The notes below the pieces were generated by a model that made no database searches, was not told the DNA's origin, and was given only the letters and a program-made list of their open reading frames with translations. The translations under genes and the position numbers were made by a program. Below, piece after piece: positions 37,801 through 52,800 of a DNA stretch of 64,000 bases. Source of the DNA: Trileptium ribeirensis (Eukaryota > Nematoda > Enoplea > Enoplida > Thoracostomopsidae); NCBI GenBank assembly GCA_030248225.1, contig JASANE010005263.1, positions 124,001-188,000 of the forward strand, written 5' to 3'. Position 1 is the stretch's first letter. Each line of letters starts with the position of its first letter.

Positions 37801-40800
37801 CTGAAGTTTACCCGTGCATAATGTTGTGTTTTGTTATTATTTGTACTATCGTGTGTATCAGCTCCATTGTGCTATATCTTAATATTAACTCAATTGGATT
37901 TATTCTTTACCCGATTTTAAACGGGTTAAATCGTCTTTGGCATGGGAAGGTCGTTTTAAAGGACACCGATTTTGATTTAATTTGTCCAAATTTATTTTTC
38001 CACCGAAAACATTTGATTTGATCTCTGGGTTCTGATATAAATTTGGGATGTTCTTTCTTGAATTTCACATTGGGTTTAATGCCCTGTAAGTTCAAACGAT
38101 GAAAAACTTTCCAGCTATACAAATAAGAACGGTTATGTTGGTTTGAAATAACAAATGTTTGGTCTTTTATTATTAGGAAGATAATGCGGTTTTTATTTGA
38201 TGATTTTCAATTAGTTATAATCTATAATTCATCCCAAAATATGTCAATTTAAAACGCGTTATTTTATTTTAGCAGCCAAACTGGTTTGTCGCCTAATGTC
38301 TTTGTTACGCACAATATGACGTATATACAATGTGTGTTAGCGGTATGAATACATTTATGTCATAGGTGTCGAAGGTCAGTTGGCTTCCTCAGTGTGGTAG
38401 TTAGGGGTTGATCCTCTTGCTCACATTTTGTCTATTTTGCCCAATTTTACGCCAATTTTTGCTAAAATTTCTCGTCTCGCGCCGGAGGTGGGGTAGACAT
38501 GTCTTGGGGGAAGTCCGATCCTTAGGGAGTAACCCCTTGCCCCTGTATCGTTACCTATTATTTATGTTGACGCTCTTCTTTCAGGATGATTTTGACTTTT
38601 GGTTATCTAACAGCACTTTGGTTCCGTCAATGCCTGCCGTCACATGTACAACTACTGTCATTTCACCGATGCTTCCAAATACGAACCCAATTATAACAGG
38701 ATCGTCGATAAATGATTTTAGTAATAATCTAGCGCATATCAATAATTGTGACATCATGTTACCAGCAGCGGCAGAAGCACAGAATTCCGACGAAAACATT
38801 CCATCGACTAAATTGGCCCATGGTCCCGGGGTGTTTGGTGCTAGCAGTGAGGCCAAGCGAACTGAGAATGGTTCGGGTAAAAAGGTAAGAGAATTTATTT
38901 TTTGTTTTTTATCGATTTTTCGTGAATAATTGAGATACCTTTTTGGGGGAGGGGGCGTCATAACTGACGTCTCCTCAGAAATGGTTCGAGTTCACTCAGG
39001 ATTTCCGCTGTTCTCGCCAGGTCGTTCCACTCCCAGGTAAATTTTGGATTCCCCCTGTTCGGCACATCCAGCACCTGCGAGTATTATGAGGTGACATCAA
39101 AAATAGTCGTATAGCGAAAAACCATTAAAGCTTAATACAACTGCTTCTATTTGAATTAATAAATTGTGAAAATTTTTTCGTAATAAAAGAAGCGCGGCCA
39201 ATATAAATACACAATTCCATTAAATATGGAACAAAAATAACTGCATACATGACTTAAAGGCTTGAGAAATACGACAAAATATAACAGACTCCCAGTTGGG
39301 TCTTTCTTCAAAAATTTGTAAAACATTAAAGCTAAACACTGCCCAACACTTAAGTCTAACTAACAGTTGTACATTTAAGTTTCTTGACCTTTACCCAACT
39401 TTTGTTTCGGTATATAATTATAGGTATTGCAAACGTAATATTTATGAACGTAGATCTGGAGATATTATCAAGGTTATATATGTTAGAATGTCAAGATTGT
39501 GGAATACAGTATGAGGGTGAAACAGGAACAAAACAAAAAATTAGAATATATATGAACATTGTTTGCCTCTTCATAAAAAAGCTAAAATTAAAAGCAAGAA
39601 TATCTGGGACCATTTCAATAAAGGTGTATGATCTTACTTTAAAATCAAAATTTTGGAAAAAAATTTATAATAATATGGATAAGGTACAGGAACGCCATAT
39701 TAGATTGGGTAAATCATAAGAGGTTTAAAAACTAAATGACACTTGGGGCTAAATGATAAACCTGTGAACGAATCTTATAATATCCAGTATGTTATAATTT
39801 TACGGATGCGGTTAAGTGTAGGAATAAAAGTCATTCAAAGTGCACAGCTAATAAATTGGACGATGATCCAAAGTTTTTAAATCAACTTACTGAATTTGGT
39901 GATCATATAACATACATTATAAAAGTTATCTATGATATGTTTTTAACGCAAATAAAAGAAATTTGTATTAACGGTGATCATAATATGTTCAAAAATATTA
40001 GGTATGATATTTTATAGAATGATATAGGATATTCTCGAACTGGCCTTCGGGGCAACATCGGGGGCCCCATGTTATTGTTTTGGGAAATTTCAATGTGGGC
40101 GGAATAAGTTTTGCTTAAAAATACTAAAATATTTTCATATTTTCATGCAGTTTTACTGCCATGCATGTATTTTCAAGCTATAAAACGACGTTTTAGCTTT
40201 AGAAATAGTAACTAATGTTTAAAAAATACGTGCATATAAAAACATAAATTTTCAGACACAAAAATTTTGAATTTAGTTGAAAATGGATGGTTTTGGTTGA
40301 GTGGGGGGACGGACGTAGAAAAAACTTATGAACATGAAGGATTTGGAAAGTTTGGGTCCCTGTATCCCCCACTGTGGACAGGCCAGTTGAATTCGATTAG
40401 CAATAAACTGGAAAGCCATAAAAGGAGAAGTTTTCTAAAAGTAGAGTACGACAACCTAGTTTTTGACAAATTTAGTCATACTAAAATTTCTCGTGATAAA
40501 ACTATTACAAATTTATGGCGTAAAATGTCTGCCTGATAATATATATCACGGGTTAATCCAATAATCTGTTTCACATAATTCATTAAGATCAAGGGTGTTT
40601 AATTATAGACAAACAGTGTTCTTGAATTTTATATTAAGGAATATTTTTGGATAATACAGCATGTCTATGCGATTCATCTAGCTATAAGAATCCAGTACAT
40701 AATCATGTAGCCAATGATTTGGCTATAATCAGTTGAGATAATGTTAAATCTTCGAATATGGTACGTCTTTTGTACAGAGTACTTAAAAGGTTGACCTAAA

Positions 40801-43800
40801 TAAATTGAAAATTAATTTTCACCATAGTTTGCTGGGCTCTCCATTCGCTGAAAATTTTGCCAGGGGCATGAACCAGGGCGCCCCCTGGTTCCGAACCGGG
40901 GGGCCCCGATTTTGCCAGGGGGCATTTTGTCAAGAGAAAAACGATTAAAACTCGTGTCAGAAACACTGCCAAATGCTTTTGATGGAGAAAAAAGCAATTT
41001 TGAAGTAGATTTTGATAAAATTTGAGAAATTTTGGCTTCAGAACGGAATTTTAGTACAAATTTTGATCAATTTCTTTGTACTTTGGACCCATTGAAAACA
41101 AAAAATGCGGTAAACCGGGGAGCCCAAAATTTTGCCAGGGGCACGAACCGGGGGCACATGTTCTGAGCCAGGGGGCACCGAAAAATGCCAGGGCCCCCCA
41201 CCCTCCAATTTGGAGAGCCCATGTTTGTATTATAGTATTAACAAATTTATTAACATAAGGTTATCGAGTGGAAAATGCATGCGATTATGAAATTACATGT
41301 TATCAACTTTCATTATAAACCTGTCACTTTTGATTAAGTTTTAAAACGCGGTGAATGGGAATTTATTCAAATATTAAGACAAATATGTTGTTAATATCAC
41401 AGTGAACGCACTTCAAAATTACAGTTTTGCTTGCAAGAACTGTTAGTTATTATATTGCTAAAGGTTATAATACCGTGAACAATAAATTGATTTAAAAGAT
41501 ACGTGTGTTTAAGGGCCGAGGACGCAGAACAAGAATGTTTGATTGATTTTTATCATGGTAAATTTATTTGCTCGGACAAAGAAAGACTGCCGTTTATTTA
41601 AGCTGTCTCAAAAATTTCAAGAAAACGCAATCAAATTTAGGTGTATAATTTCGAGCAAATTTCTTGGCCGTAGCGAAGCGAATCGTTTTTGTTTTCGTTA
41701 GAGGGGATGAAAAATCGGCACCGCCTGTCCGTCCGTACATCCGTCGAATTCCTCAATAACTACTGATCCAAGTTAATTTTTTTGTTTGAAAGGCCTAATA
41801 TCGTTCAGGTGCAAGACATAGATTTTGACAAAATATGCTTTAATTAATTACTAAATGATTAACTAACTAGTTAAGCGTTTTACCCTATCTTTAACATTTT
41901 CAAACCAAAATGGCTTGTTTTTCACTGAATAACTGGTGTAAAGCTATTATTTTGGTGCATATAGTACATCTCGCCTCGCTGATTTTGAATCTGGTGTTTA
42001 TTGCTATTCGACGATGTTAAAAATATGCGAATTGTTAGTTAATAAGCTAATTACTCATTAATTAGATAAATTTTTGAAAATTTTCAAAGTGCTCAGGAAT
42101 AAAAAAATGCATATAATATATGCCTTGCCCAGAAACTGCGGGGTCAGGCCGAAAACGCCCGTATCGTCAAACACGGGCTCACATGTGAGTGCAGGGAAGT
42201 GTCATACTCTTCCCTAATACACTTTTGATATTACTAGTTAGTTAGCTAATATTTTTTTATTTTTGTATGGTAGATTTAACATCAAATGTCTAAAACGTGA
42301 TACTTCATATAAATTGATTAAATATTTAGTTGAAATAAATGTATGCATAAATAATATATAAAATACTTGCGTGTTGCTCCGCCCACGTTTTGTGATATAT
42401 TACGTTTACTATAGTCGCCCGACCGAAAAAAAATCACCTGAAATTTGTCCGAAAAGAAAATCACCCCACTAGTCGCTCTATCGCACACGACAGCCGACTC
42501 AAGCCGCCTCTGTAATCAAATGTCTAAAACGTGATACTTCATATAAATTGATTAAATATTTAGTTGAAATAAATGTATGCATAAATAATATATAAAATAC
42601 TTGCGTGTTGCTCCGCCCACGTTTTGTGATATATTACGTTTACTATAGTCGCCCGACCGAAAAAAAACACCTGAAATTTGTCCGAAAAGAAAATCACCCC
42701 ACTAGTCGCTTTATCGCACACGACAGCCGACTCAAGCCGCCTCTGTAAATGGAGCGGGATTTCTACTATCAACACTGCGTAAAACTAAGATCATTGAGCT
42801 GTTTGCCCAGGATTTACAGCCCAAACCAAGCCACCTTAATTATGACGAAAAAAATTCAGTACTCCCTTTGCGAAATTCATCTCTCCGGATCCCAGAATAC
42901 GCCCTGAGGTTAAATGTAGTTTTTGCTGTTAATGAAATCGACACGGATACATCACAAAAATGAAACTTAGATTTTTATAATTGCTGTTCGTAGTTACGAG
43001 CTGATTTTTTTTCGGACACTTCAGATGAACTGTGGTCCGAAAAAAATCAGCAGTCTGTAGTATCCGATTTTAATTGTTAGGCATTGATAGTTGAATTCGA
43101 TTCCACTCGCGAGCGAAGCGAGAATTTTCAATTTTGGCTCTGGAGGGGGGGTTGAGGAGGTCCTGTCTGTGTGTCTGTCGCACCTGGATCTTGATAACGG
43201 TTGCGCGGATTTTGATGCAAGATGGCCGATTTAGGTGTAGTGACGTAGCGCGATTTTTGAATTTTTTCCCGTGAAAAAAGTTATGGGGCAAAATGACGTC
43301 ATTTTGGCCCATTTTGCGTGCACCCCCTCCAGTTTTTGCGACTTTTCTCAATAAGTAAACGAGATATCTGCAAACTAATAGGCCTATTCCATGTAGCTTT
43401 ACCAGGGCTTCCCAATGATATATAACAAGTTTTTCAACTACTTCCCAATCTGGAGTCTATAAGCTTATAGTTGGCGCCAAATTTTATATTTGGTGAAAAG
43501 TCGTGGGAAATGCACCTAAATGTGTGCTTACTGTTGGTTTTAGTGTCGGATATGGGGTTTTCTGGGCTGATTGCGAGTGTCAAAAATATTGTGTGGCAAA
43601 TATTTTTCACACTTCTGCTTCATATACTTGGTATGAAAAATGAGATTTTTCTCAAGTGTCGGTTTGAATTCCTTAACGTTCTTTTCACGATCAATTTAGG
43701 GTTTTATTGAATTATTAAATTGTTAGTTGATTGTTTTTGTACTCGTTGTATGATGTTTTGTCAACTGCATACGTTGGCTATCAAAAGAGGCGGGCGTAAA

Positions 43801-46800
43801 TATGACTCATCACTCACGGTTTATATAATCCTGCATCTGTGTACTGTGTGTAGGCTTTGTTTGTGTGAGCTTTCTACAACAGACTTCGGGGGATTGTTCT
43901 CACCACTCCAATTCTGGCTCGTGAGCTTCATTAGTTACAAGGTTATATATTAGTGTTAAATGGATACAAAAGACTGATATTAAACACATTATTTTTCCGT
44001 TTGAGCGATGGACCAATTGCGAAAAAGTGGTGATTTTTTTCGGACTGGTTGGTATTTTTTTTCGGATTTAGTGTCCGAAAAAATCACTAAATTTTGGCGA
44101 TTTTCGTTGAATATACCGTTTATTCGAATAAAATAACATTTAGAATATGTATATTTAAGCCTAAACATATGTCCAAACTCATAGAAACGTCACAATTAGA
44201 AAGTACAGAAACAGTAAATCAAATTTTTATTTTGCGATTTTTTTTCGGTCGGGCGACTATAGTTTATTTCAAATCCGTATCTAAGATGCTGTGTAGGTGT
44301 TCAGTTTGATTTGTCGCAGATTATTAGGATCAGCAAACTTTAACTTTAGATTTAAGAGGTTTCATAACAGCTGAATTATTTACAGAGATGATAGAATTTT
44401 GCAAATAGTTAAAACTCTTAATGTCAAAACCAATGTTAATTCAGTCAATACTTATATTTTTATAGTTATGTATACCAGACCAGAAGGATATTATCGATAG
44501 ACTCTCAATGGTCTTCGATGATAGATTTGCTAAGTCATAAATCGCACCGTTACCATGTACCGTATTATGCCATTTGTTACCGCCATAAAGGCACGTATTC
44601 ATGTATTTTTGTGAATTTGATTGTACCTTTAGTGCCGTATATAATTGCATTGTCATAAATATCTTATACCCTTGTTACTACGGTTGGAATAAAGGCACAT
44701 TTCCATATTGTATCTTTTGCTGTAATCATGTTTGTTCCATTATAGCCATATATAAATGCATTATTATTACTGTCTTGATTCGATTATATCCTCGTTATCA
44801 TTGTTGCCATGTATCATTTGTACCTTATTATATCAATTGATGGTATTGTGCCAGTCATGCGCCGCAACTTGCATGATTTTTTATAATATTGGTACAAATT
44901 CTTGATTTGTTGCTGGTTGATGGGTAAGATAGCTTTTCATACCTCACCGGTGCCGACCCACCGTACTTTGTTCGTTCATATTGATCGTAAATATAATAGT
45001 GGTGCATATGTATTTTGCCGTACATGTCTGTCTATATATAACCGTTGGGTTTGGTGAGGTATTCCGGGATATCCTTATATTCTCAGCTCACGAGTTATTG
45101 ATATAATGGTGCGACTTCTAACCCACCCAAACTTTTAGAAAGTAGCATGAGTCTTCGCGATAGCACAGGAAGAATTTAGCCCAAACTAGATAGCAAAGAT
45201 TGGTCGTGACTTGGAATTCGTCTCGACAGTCCTCAAAAGTGAGGACACAAAAAATATGGCTGTTCACTATGCAGTGAACAGCAAAAGTACCACATATCCA
45301 AAATTTATTAGTAAAACGTGTCTTTTTATTAGTGTTGGAGTTTACAACATGCACTGGAAATTTGTAAAGTTAAACAAAATATCAGCTACATGTGTTCATT
45401 TTAACTGGCTAAGTTAACTGGTAAAATGAGTTTTAAAAATTCCGAGTCCCATAACTCCGGAACAGTTAAAAATCTTTGGTGGTGGGCGAACTTTCCTGGT
45501 ATAAAATTTTCCGGTCGTTCCAATGAGACCTGCCCCGTGGATACACAAACTTAAAAATTAGGAGTACCCCTGAAAATTGGATAAATACTATAATTAAAAT
45601 TAATTTGTTTTCAATTCTTAATTTAAATATATAAATATCAGGGAGTAACCGGAATTCCGGTTCCGGCGAAAATCGTGTTCTGGTTGCGGTTCCGGCAAAG
45701 GGCAAAGACCATACCGGAACCGGAATTCCGGTTTAAAATTTTGTTTGAAATTTTCCACGTTTTTGCTTCATCCTGTAATCCAAACATATGTAATATATTA
45801 TACAATGGTCAAGCTCCAATACAACCAAGCAAAAGAAAAGATTAACTAACCAATTTGCCCTGTGAAACGTAAGTAGGGCACATAATTTGAGCAGGACATT
45901 TTCATAATAACCTGCACGAGTTTGTTAAATCAAAGCCAGGTCAATGCTTGTAGCCGCTATATTACACATCCAGGAGTCTGTGGGATACGTTTGAATTAAA
46001 CCGGTCCAACTCGGTAACAGAGTATGGCTTACGCATAAGTACTTAGGGTATGCTTGGCTAACATAAATTGCGTCAAGCACCCGCCAGTGCGCTTGTAAAC
46101 CTGGTAAATCAGTCTAAATTGAAGTAAACTAACATTATCTGCAACGCAGCTAGAAACTGCTTTCTTGGCAATGAACTGTATTTATTGAAACTGTGCGAGC
46201 AGTATCACAGTGTGTCTCATGTATAGCATTCTGATTAGAAAGTTATCATCATTATGATCTAACTGACGGGCATTGTCCAACGCTAGCCTAAACAGTGTCT
46301 CTGACCACTGATCAGAAAATTACCTTCTATCTATTATTTTCTCTTAGAGTCATATAAACCAATAATTTTAAGTTTTCTACAGAAGAACATGTAACAAACG
46401 TATGTGTAGTAAAGGGAGGCGACTGGAGACAGAGCGAACGTGTGTATTCTACGCTCCAAGCTTTGTAAGCACATTCGATTTGCCGCAGTATACGTAATGG
46501 TGTATAGTGGAAGACATTTTGTGCTCTGAATGTCCAAAAACCGACATATTTGATAGATAAATAAATATTATTAGATTCCTCAGTCTGTAAAGTTTCAGAA
46601 AGGCAATAATACCATCGCAATACATTAAGTTTAATGTAAAAGTTATTTTTAATGCATTTTAAATCCACTATACCTTCATTTCTTCCGTCATCTGTTTTAC
46701 TATATATAAATTTCGAAGACCAAGTTCCGGATCCGGGTTAAATGGACGGTTCCGGTTGCTGGTTCCGGTTCCGGTAAATTTCGGTTCCGGTTATTCCCTG

Positions 46801-49800
46801 ATAAATATTATATTTAGGTTACCATTGAATTTTGCTTGATCATGGGATGAGAACCCTGCGCCCACCTTGGGTTCAGTACCCCATTAAAATTTAATTTTCC
46901 CAATTTGCATGTTACCCATTGTTTTATTCCCCGCATTAAAGCCGACATGAGAATGTATCAACAACCCATTTATATATGTATATTTATATATCGGTCTATA
47001 AAGAATAAATACATATAAGTTTAACATAAAATTTATTTATATAATTATTAAGTTAATAAAGTTAGGTACTATTAAATTTAAATATAAAGTAGGTGTTGTT
47101 CAGCCGTCTGGCGGATGTATTTATAAATATGTAATATAAAATTTTACATTTATATATTAAGTGAATAAAAGAATTATAAATTTAATATTACTTATATAAT
47201 GCCGGCCCCGCTGTCTGGCGTCTATATTTTGTATTTCATATCAAGAGTATAGGAAAATTTTATATATATTAAGTAAACTTTAATAATTTAATAATTAATT
47301 TAACAATAATATAGTTATAGAATATTATATATATAAAATAATAAAGTAATATAATTTAAGGTGGGAAAGTTAGCCCGCAGACAGTTGGGGATTAGACCGT
47401 CGATTTTGCTGAATAAGGTCTGGGACTCCGGAAGCTTTGCTATCAATCCTGGCAAAGCGGTGGCCCATTCAAAATTTAAACCCGAGCAGCGGAAAAGCCG
47501 CTAAGGTTTTTACTTAAATTTGCATAGTAGCGTTGAGCTAGATCGGTTTAGTTTTACTGCGTATTTTGATTCAGTTTTATAGTTGTGCTTTTGAGTTTCC
47601 CTCTTTTCTTTTGTACATATAGTTGCCATCAAGGCAGCACGACGTTATCGCAGTTGCTTTATAAGGCACTGTGATAGAAATATCAACTTTACTACATCTG
47701 ATATTTACCGTTGAAAGCAGCAACATTTTTGTGTGGACAATTATCAACATCGCGAGCAGCGATGTCGGGTCTCGGTTAAATTTTTGGTACGACCGGTGAC
47801 CCTTCCCCAATAACCCGAAATTATAGGTCAAGGCCAGCCTCTGTGCAAATTTTCAGTTGGCTGGTTGTTAGGTTAGGGTTAAAAACTTGGTCGAAGCCGA
47901 GGAACCGAGTAAATCGAGATCGTAAACTTGGTAAATATTATACGTAAAATTTCACTACGTTTGCTGCGACCGTTGGGCTCTGTAGTACGGATTCGTTTTA
48001 ATCTTTAGAAATCGCCAAAACTCTAGTGAATTTCCATAAGGGACACGACATTTTTCAAGCCTAGTTTTGATGTTGTTTGTACCGAAAAGTACTCGCTTTA
48101 CGACAATGCCGATGGCGTACGAGCCATCGCCACTGTTTTATTTCCACGCTAAAATGAAAATTAGCTTATTTAAGTCAAGTTTTATCTCGTTCCCATATCC
48201 GGTAAACAACGCAAAATCATACATTCGTATAATATGGTTATACAATTTATGTAGAGTTACTGATGGAGAGAACTTGCTTAGGATGCCGCATTGGGAAGCC
48301 CCTTCGCAAATGGTTCGCTAGCTCTGGGCGGCTTGGTGCCATCGCTTTGTAGCGATGATAAGTGATTCGTGTAAATAGTAAAATGATTTACTCGTGAGAA
48401 TTAGAGTTCGGACATACAAATTTCTAAGGTTTAGTTAAGTAGGTAAACTGTCATTGTCCGGTCGAACTCGTGAAAATTGGGGACAGCGACAGAGCGGATC
48501 TTTGTTCAGCAATGGCCCGCTCAAGAGCTCAACCGTAGTGTTGCTCGTTTTCAGGTGAGGACCAGTCGATTGTTCAAGTAGCTAGATTAAGAAAAATTAC
48601 ATGGGACGAACCGAAGCAAACAATTTTTCTCCACCCGTATATAGGGTTTCCGCACTGAGCCGCTAATTATTGCGGTAGTGCGAAGATCCTTCTTTGCGAA
48701 GTTGTATGACAAAATTTGCATATAGTACGCTCGTGAGCCTTGGATCCGAAGCGATGCCTAGATTATGATGGAAGAAGTCTATAGGTCAATTTGTTAAGAC
48801 ATTGAATCATATTTTTACAAACTTCTCGATATTACGAACTATGGGCTGAGGCAATGCCTTTAACGCTTGGTTCGTGTCAGTAAAACTTTAATTTTTCATA
48901 ACAACGGATGAAATCCATACCGCTACAAATTAGATAAGGTTTATCTTAAGTTCTTAGTGAAAACTATTTATTCGAGCCCAAACTTTATACATTAGTCGTG
49001 ATTTAAATGATCAGTATTATCTATACCATAGAATGATTTACCTTTGCTTAGTGGCATTAGCTTCAAGACTGTACAGCAGAAAGAATCGTTAGAGAAAACA
49101 TCCATATTAATGTAGCAATTATCGATATTTTGTTACTTAGGACTCTCGCGGCGACTTGATATCTGGTTTTTTCTTTTGGAACTCACAAAAAGGTTCCGCC
49201 GAACCGAGTATGATCGTAAGCCACTAGTGAACTCTAACTTAGACCCAAGTTTATTATTCTAACAATCTTCCCTGGATTCGGCTCGATCCAGCGCCTTCGT
49301 AGAAATACCATAAATTTGCACGAAAATCGCCGACAAAATAAAATATTAATTTCCCCACGTTTGATTATGTGAAATTTATATACCAAACAATGGAGATTCT
49401 CCTTAAGAAATTTTGTCTTTAGGAAACCTTAACAGTTAAGAAACTCTGACCCAATCTTCTTCTACCGGGATCTATTGGCCGAGCAATGAGAATCTCGCCC
49501 TGCCCGCCCCAGGCTTGGTTCACAAGTGTAGACATCGAATGGCAGTTTGTCGCGTATTTTTAAGGCACATTTGAGTCGAGCGGTAAGCCTTGAACATTAG
49601 CTACATATTTATCTTTGCTCATATATATATTCGTGTCAAGCATGGATGATGTTACCGAACGCAAGTTCATTCGCGTCGCCCGCCCAAAGCAAATATAGTG
49701 GACATCAAATCTACCTTATTTATAGCTATTTCCTCCCCAAATCGGTAACTACATCGATGTTCTGAATATTATACTTTTACCGTATTGGCACGCTTAGCCA

Positions 49801-52800
49801 GTCACCCTAGATATATTAAGTCCCGATGAGCTGGGCATTGGATGGGTTTGAGCAGATCCGAAATCAAAACGCCCGCGAGCATAATTTGCTGTTTGAAAAT
49901 TTCCCTGCATGATTGGATTTATATATGTATATTTTTTCTGTTTGATAAAAGTCTGGAGCACCAAATCCTAATCTCCGAATATAGTGAGACTTTGTTGCTA
50001 GGACATATTATAGTCACCTTCTCGATAGATACTTTCGTTCAATAAATTCTGTAGATATGTAAATTTGCCTTCATACATAAAGTCATGCATTGCTAATTTA
50101 ACCAGCAAAGAAGGTTATTATCCGTTTATCGTTATGCCTCATCATTCGAATGACTTGAACAATTTTAGGAGTCGTACCGGAATATCACTTGTACTGTACC
50201 TATGTATCTTAGTATCAATTTGTACGTATATATATGTATTATATATAGTTACCATTGGAATGTATCATTGTTTCTGTGTATATGTATGAGGTACCCTTCT
50301 TGTACCCTTACCAAGTGATTTAAAGTAGAGTTGGATGAACAAATTCGGACTAGCATGTTAGCTTCCCAATTTTGCTTATTGCCTACTTTTATTTCGAGGA
50401 TTCGTCGATTAATTTTGGCCTTAGCTTATCCGAACCAGCTAACTAGCGGTTTGTGCCTAGCATTGAGCCTGCCTGTGTTCACCTTGGCGTCCCCCGACAA
50501 TTTTTTATGTTTATGTTCAGTACCGCCTAACTCTTGTGCATTCAGTCTCAGCCATTCAATTGGCTTTTCATAATACTAGCATTGTCGCCAAACATTTAGT
50601 GTTAATTTAGTGTTATTTCCAGATAAAAAAGCTGAAAAAGTCATCGTCCAAAGACAAGAAAGATCCTTCGTCTGTGTCACCCCACAGATCCGTCACTGGG
50701 AGCAATCGAAAGAAAACCTCGAAATCTGGTGGATCATCGGCCGAAAAGAAGAAGCATCGTCTCGACGCAATGGAAATATCACAACAGCAGCAAAACAAAG
50801 ATCGTTCTGAGTACGAAATTGCATCTGGAATTTGTACTCCGAGTCAAGAAGTAAAGCTGGCCGTCGGTAGCTCAACAACAACCGGCTTGGCGAATAGCCC
50901 TCGATCGTCAATGGTTCTAGAACAAAATGGTGTCCAGCAAAATTTTTCACCAATGGTTTGTTTGTTTGACAGACAGGGTTTTAGTGCACTTTTTAATTCA
51001 CCTGTTTACAAATTTTGAGTATTTTCTATATTTTTGCCGCTTCAAATCCTATGACCAGCCATGACGCGGCGCTGTGGCGTGAGTCAGGCATCCATCCCAC
51101 CACCTTGCTTTTCACTTTCCATCCAACCTTAAATCACACCCATTCCCCTTTTCATAGGGACCGTTGGGTTTTTGCAATTTTGGGGTCATATCTATAATCT
51201 ATAACATGTTATAGTGTGACTTATTCTCAAACAGTTATGATAGTTAATATTTGTGAACCTGCATAGTATCGACATTGCCATATAAATTTATCGTTTGTCA
51301 ATCAACATCAATGGAATAAACTACATAGCAAGATCTTCAATCACCTTTTCTTATTGCTATGTTAGTCTGATAGTGATTTTTTTATAATAGGAGCAACATT
51401 TAATTGCTCGGAACAAAAACTACTACAAATGTGAAAATTCTGCTGCCGACGGCGGTTAACATACACTTTCTGGATAGGTAGAACGGGCCAGCGCGCTAGA
51501 CCACGCGGCCACGTTTTATAAATATCCGTCCTGCATTATATTGCTGGTCATATAAGCAGTGGTGCGGATTTTCCAAAAAGGTTTGAAACGCTCTAGATAT
51601 TATAGTCTTAATAATTTAGAATGGGTCAGCTCAAGTCAAGTTAGAGTGAGTAATTTACAGCAATGAACCGGATCAATGCGGCAGAAATAAAGCACGGAAA
51701 GCTAGTTACAAGTATTTTGCGGTTTGAGCCAGCGAAGTCGTTACAAAACCACTACACTTTTGGAAGGACGATTTGGATCACCCTTTATATTCAAGCCCAT
51801 GAATATATTCGTCTTTCTGCTTTGTTCAGCCCCTGAAAAATATCATAAAGATTGCTGCAGCGGTTGTTTAGTTTACTCAAACGTTACACAGTATCAGAGG
51901 AACAATTAATAGCATCTATTACCTAGGGTAAAACCAACACGGTTATGATCTCTATTAGATTCTCAACATTCAGCATGCGCGACTTCTCATTATCAAGAAA
52001 CGATCCCGGTTTCGAGGTGAATGCGCCTGGAAATTCAGCTAGCGTTTCTTGTGTGTCATTCAAAACTCGTTGCTCTTTTGCAAAAACTGATTACGCAATG
52101 ATGGGGAGCGGCGACGAGTCCTGGGTTACGGCTGCATTAATATTAATTAGATGTGGTTTATGGAATATTCATTGCATGTATTGCTACATTGCAGTGTTAA
52201 TGTTCCCGTGATATGATAAATTTAGCGGTACTAGTCCTAATGGAATAGAGGCATCCCAGATAGGGCTGGTTGGATGCTTGCTTATGTGGGATTTTGTTCT
52301 ATTAATTGCTATACATATGTTTCTTGCATGAATTAAACTTGAAATAAATACGGCTAACCCCAGCATTTTAGGCAATACGTAGATATGTTCCCTGGACCAT
52401 ATGATTTTGCAGTTTATGTTGGAACTGTCACAACGATGATACAGATTGGTCATACACGAGTTATCTTGACCTTCAGCTCATTTTTAAGTATAGCCGTTAA
52501 GCAAAAGTTTGCGTGCCTATGAAATTTAACCTCAGCATGTCAGACGGAACTTTTTGCAATGCTTATCTGCGCTAAATTATCAGATCTGATATTGAGTCCT
52601 CCTTTTGAACTATGGGAACCATAAAGCACTATAACTGTCAGAAAACATCAAATTTGTGTATTGTAACATCTGACTGGAAATATGGATGTCTAGTAAGGAA
52701 TGGATGTTTAGTAAGGAAAATACTTAGCGATGTTTAGCCTTGCAGGGAAAAATTTGATCATTGTCTGGTCAAACCAGGAAAAATCGTATATATCTTTCTC

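Noticed and set aside
38408..38584. Upstream part of the 173-codon frame that overlaps exon e
   Set aside because: It is intron. A strong pyrimidine tract and cag at 38582-38584 precede the conserved DDFDFWLS start.
50331..50573. 80-codon open frame before exon f
   Set aside because: It ends in intron sequence, shows no family resemblance, and the real exon starts after the acceptor at 50621-50622.
51470..51530. tRNA gene on the minus strand
   Set aside because: There is an A-box-like ggtctagcgcg phrase, but no B box, no cloverleaf and no anticodon arm.
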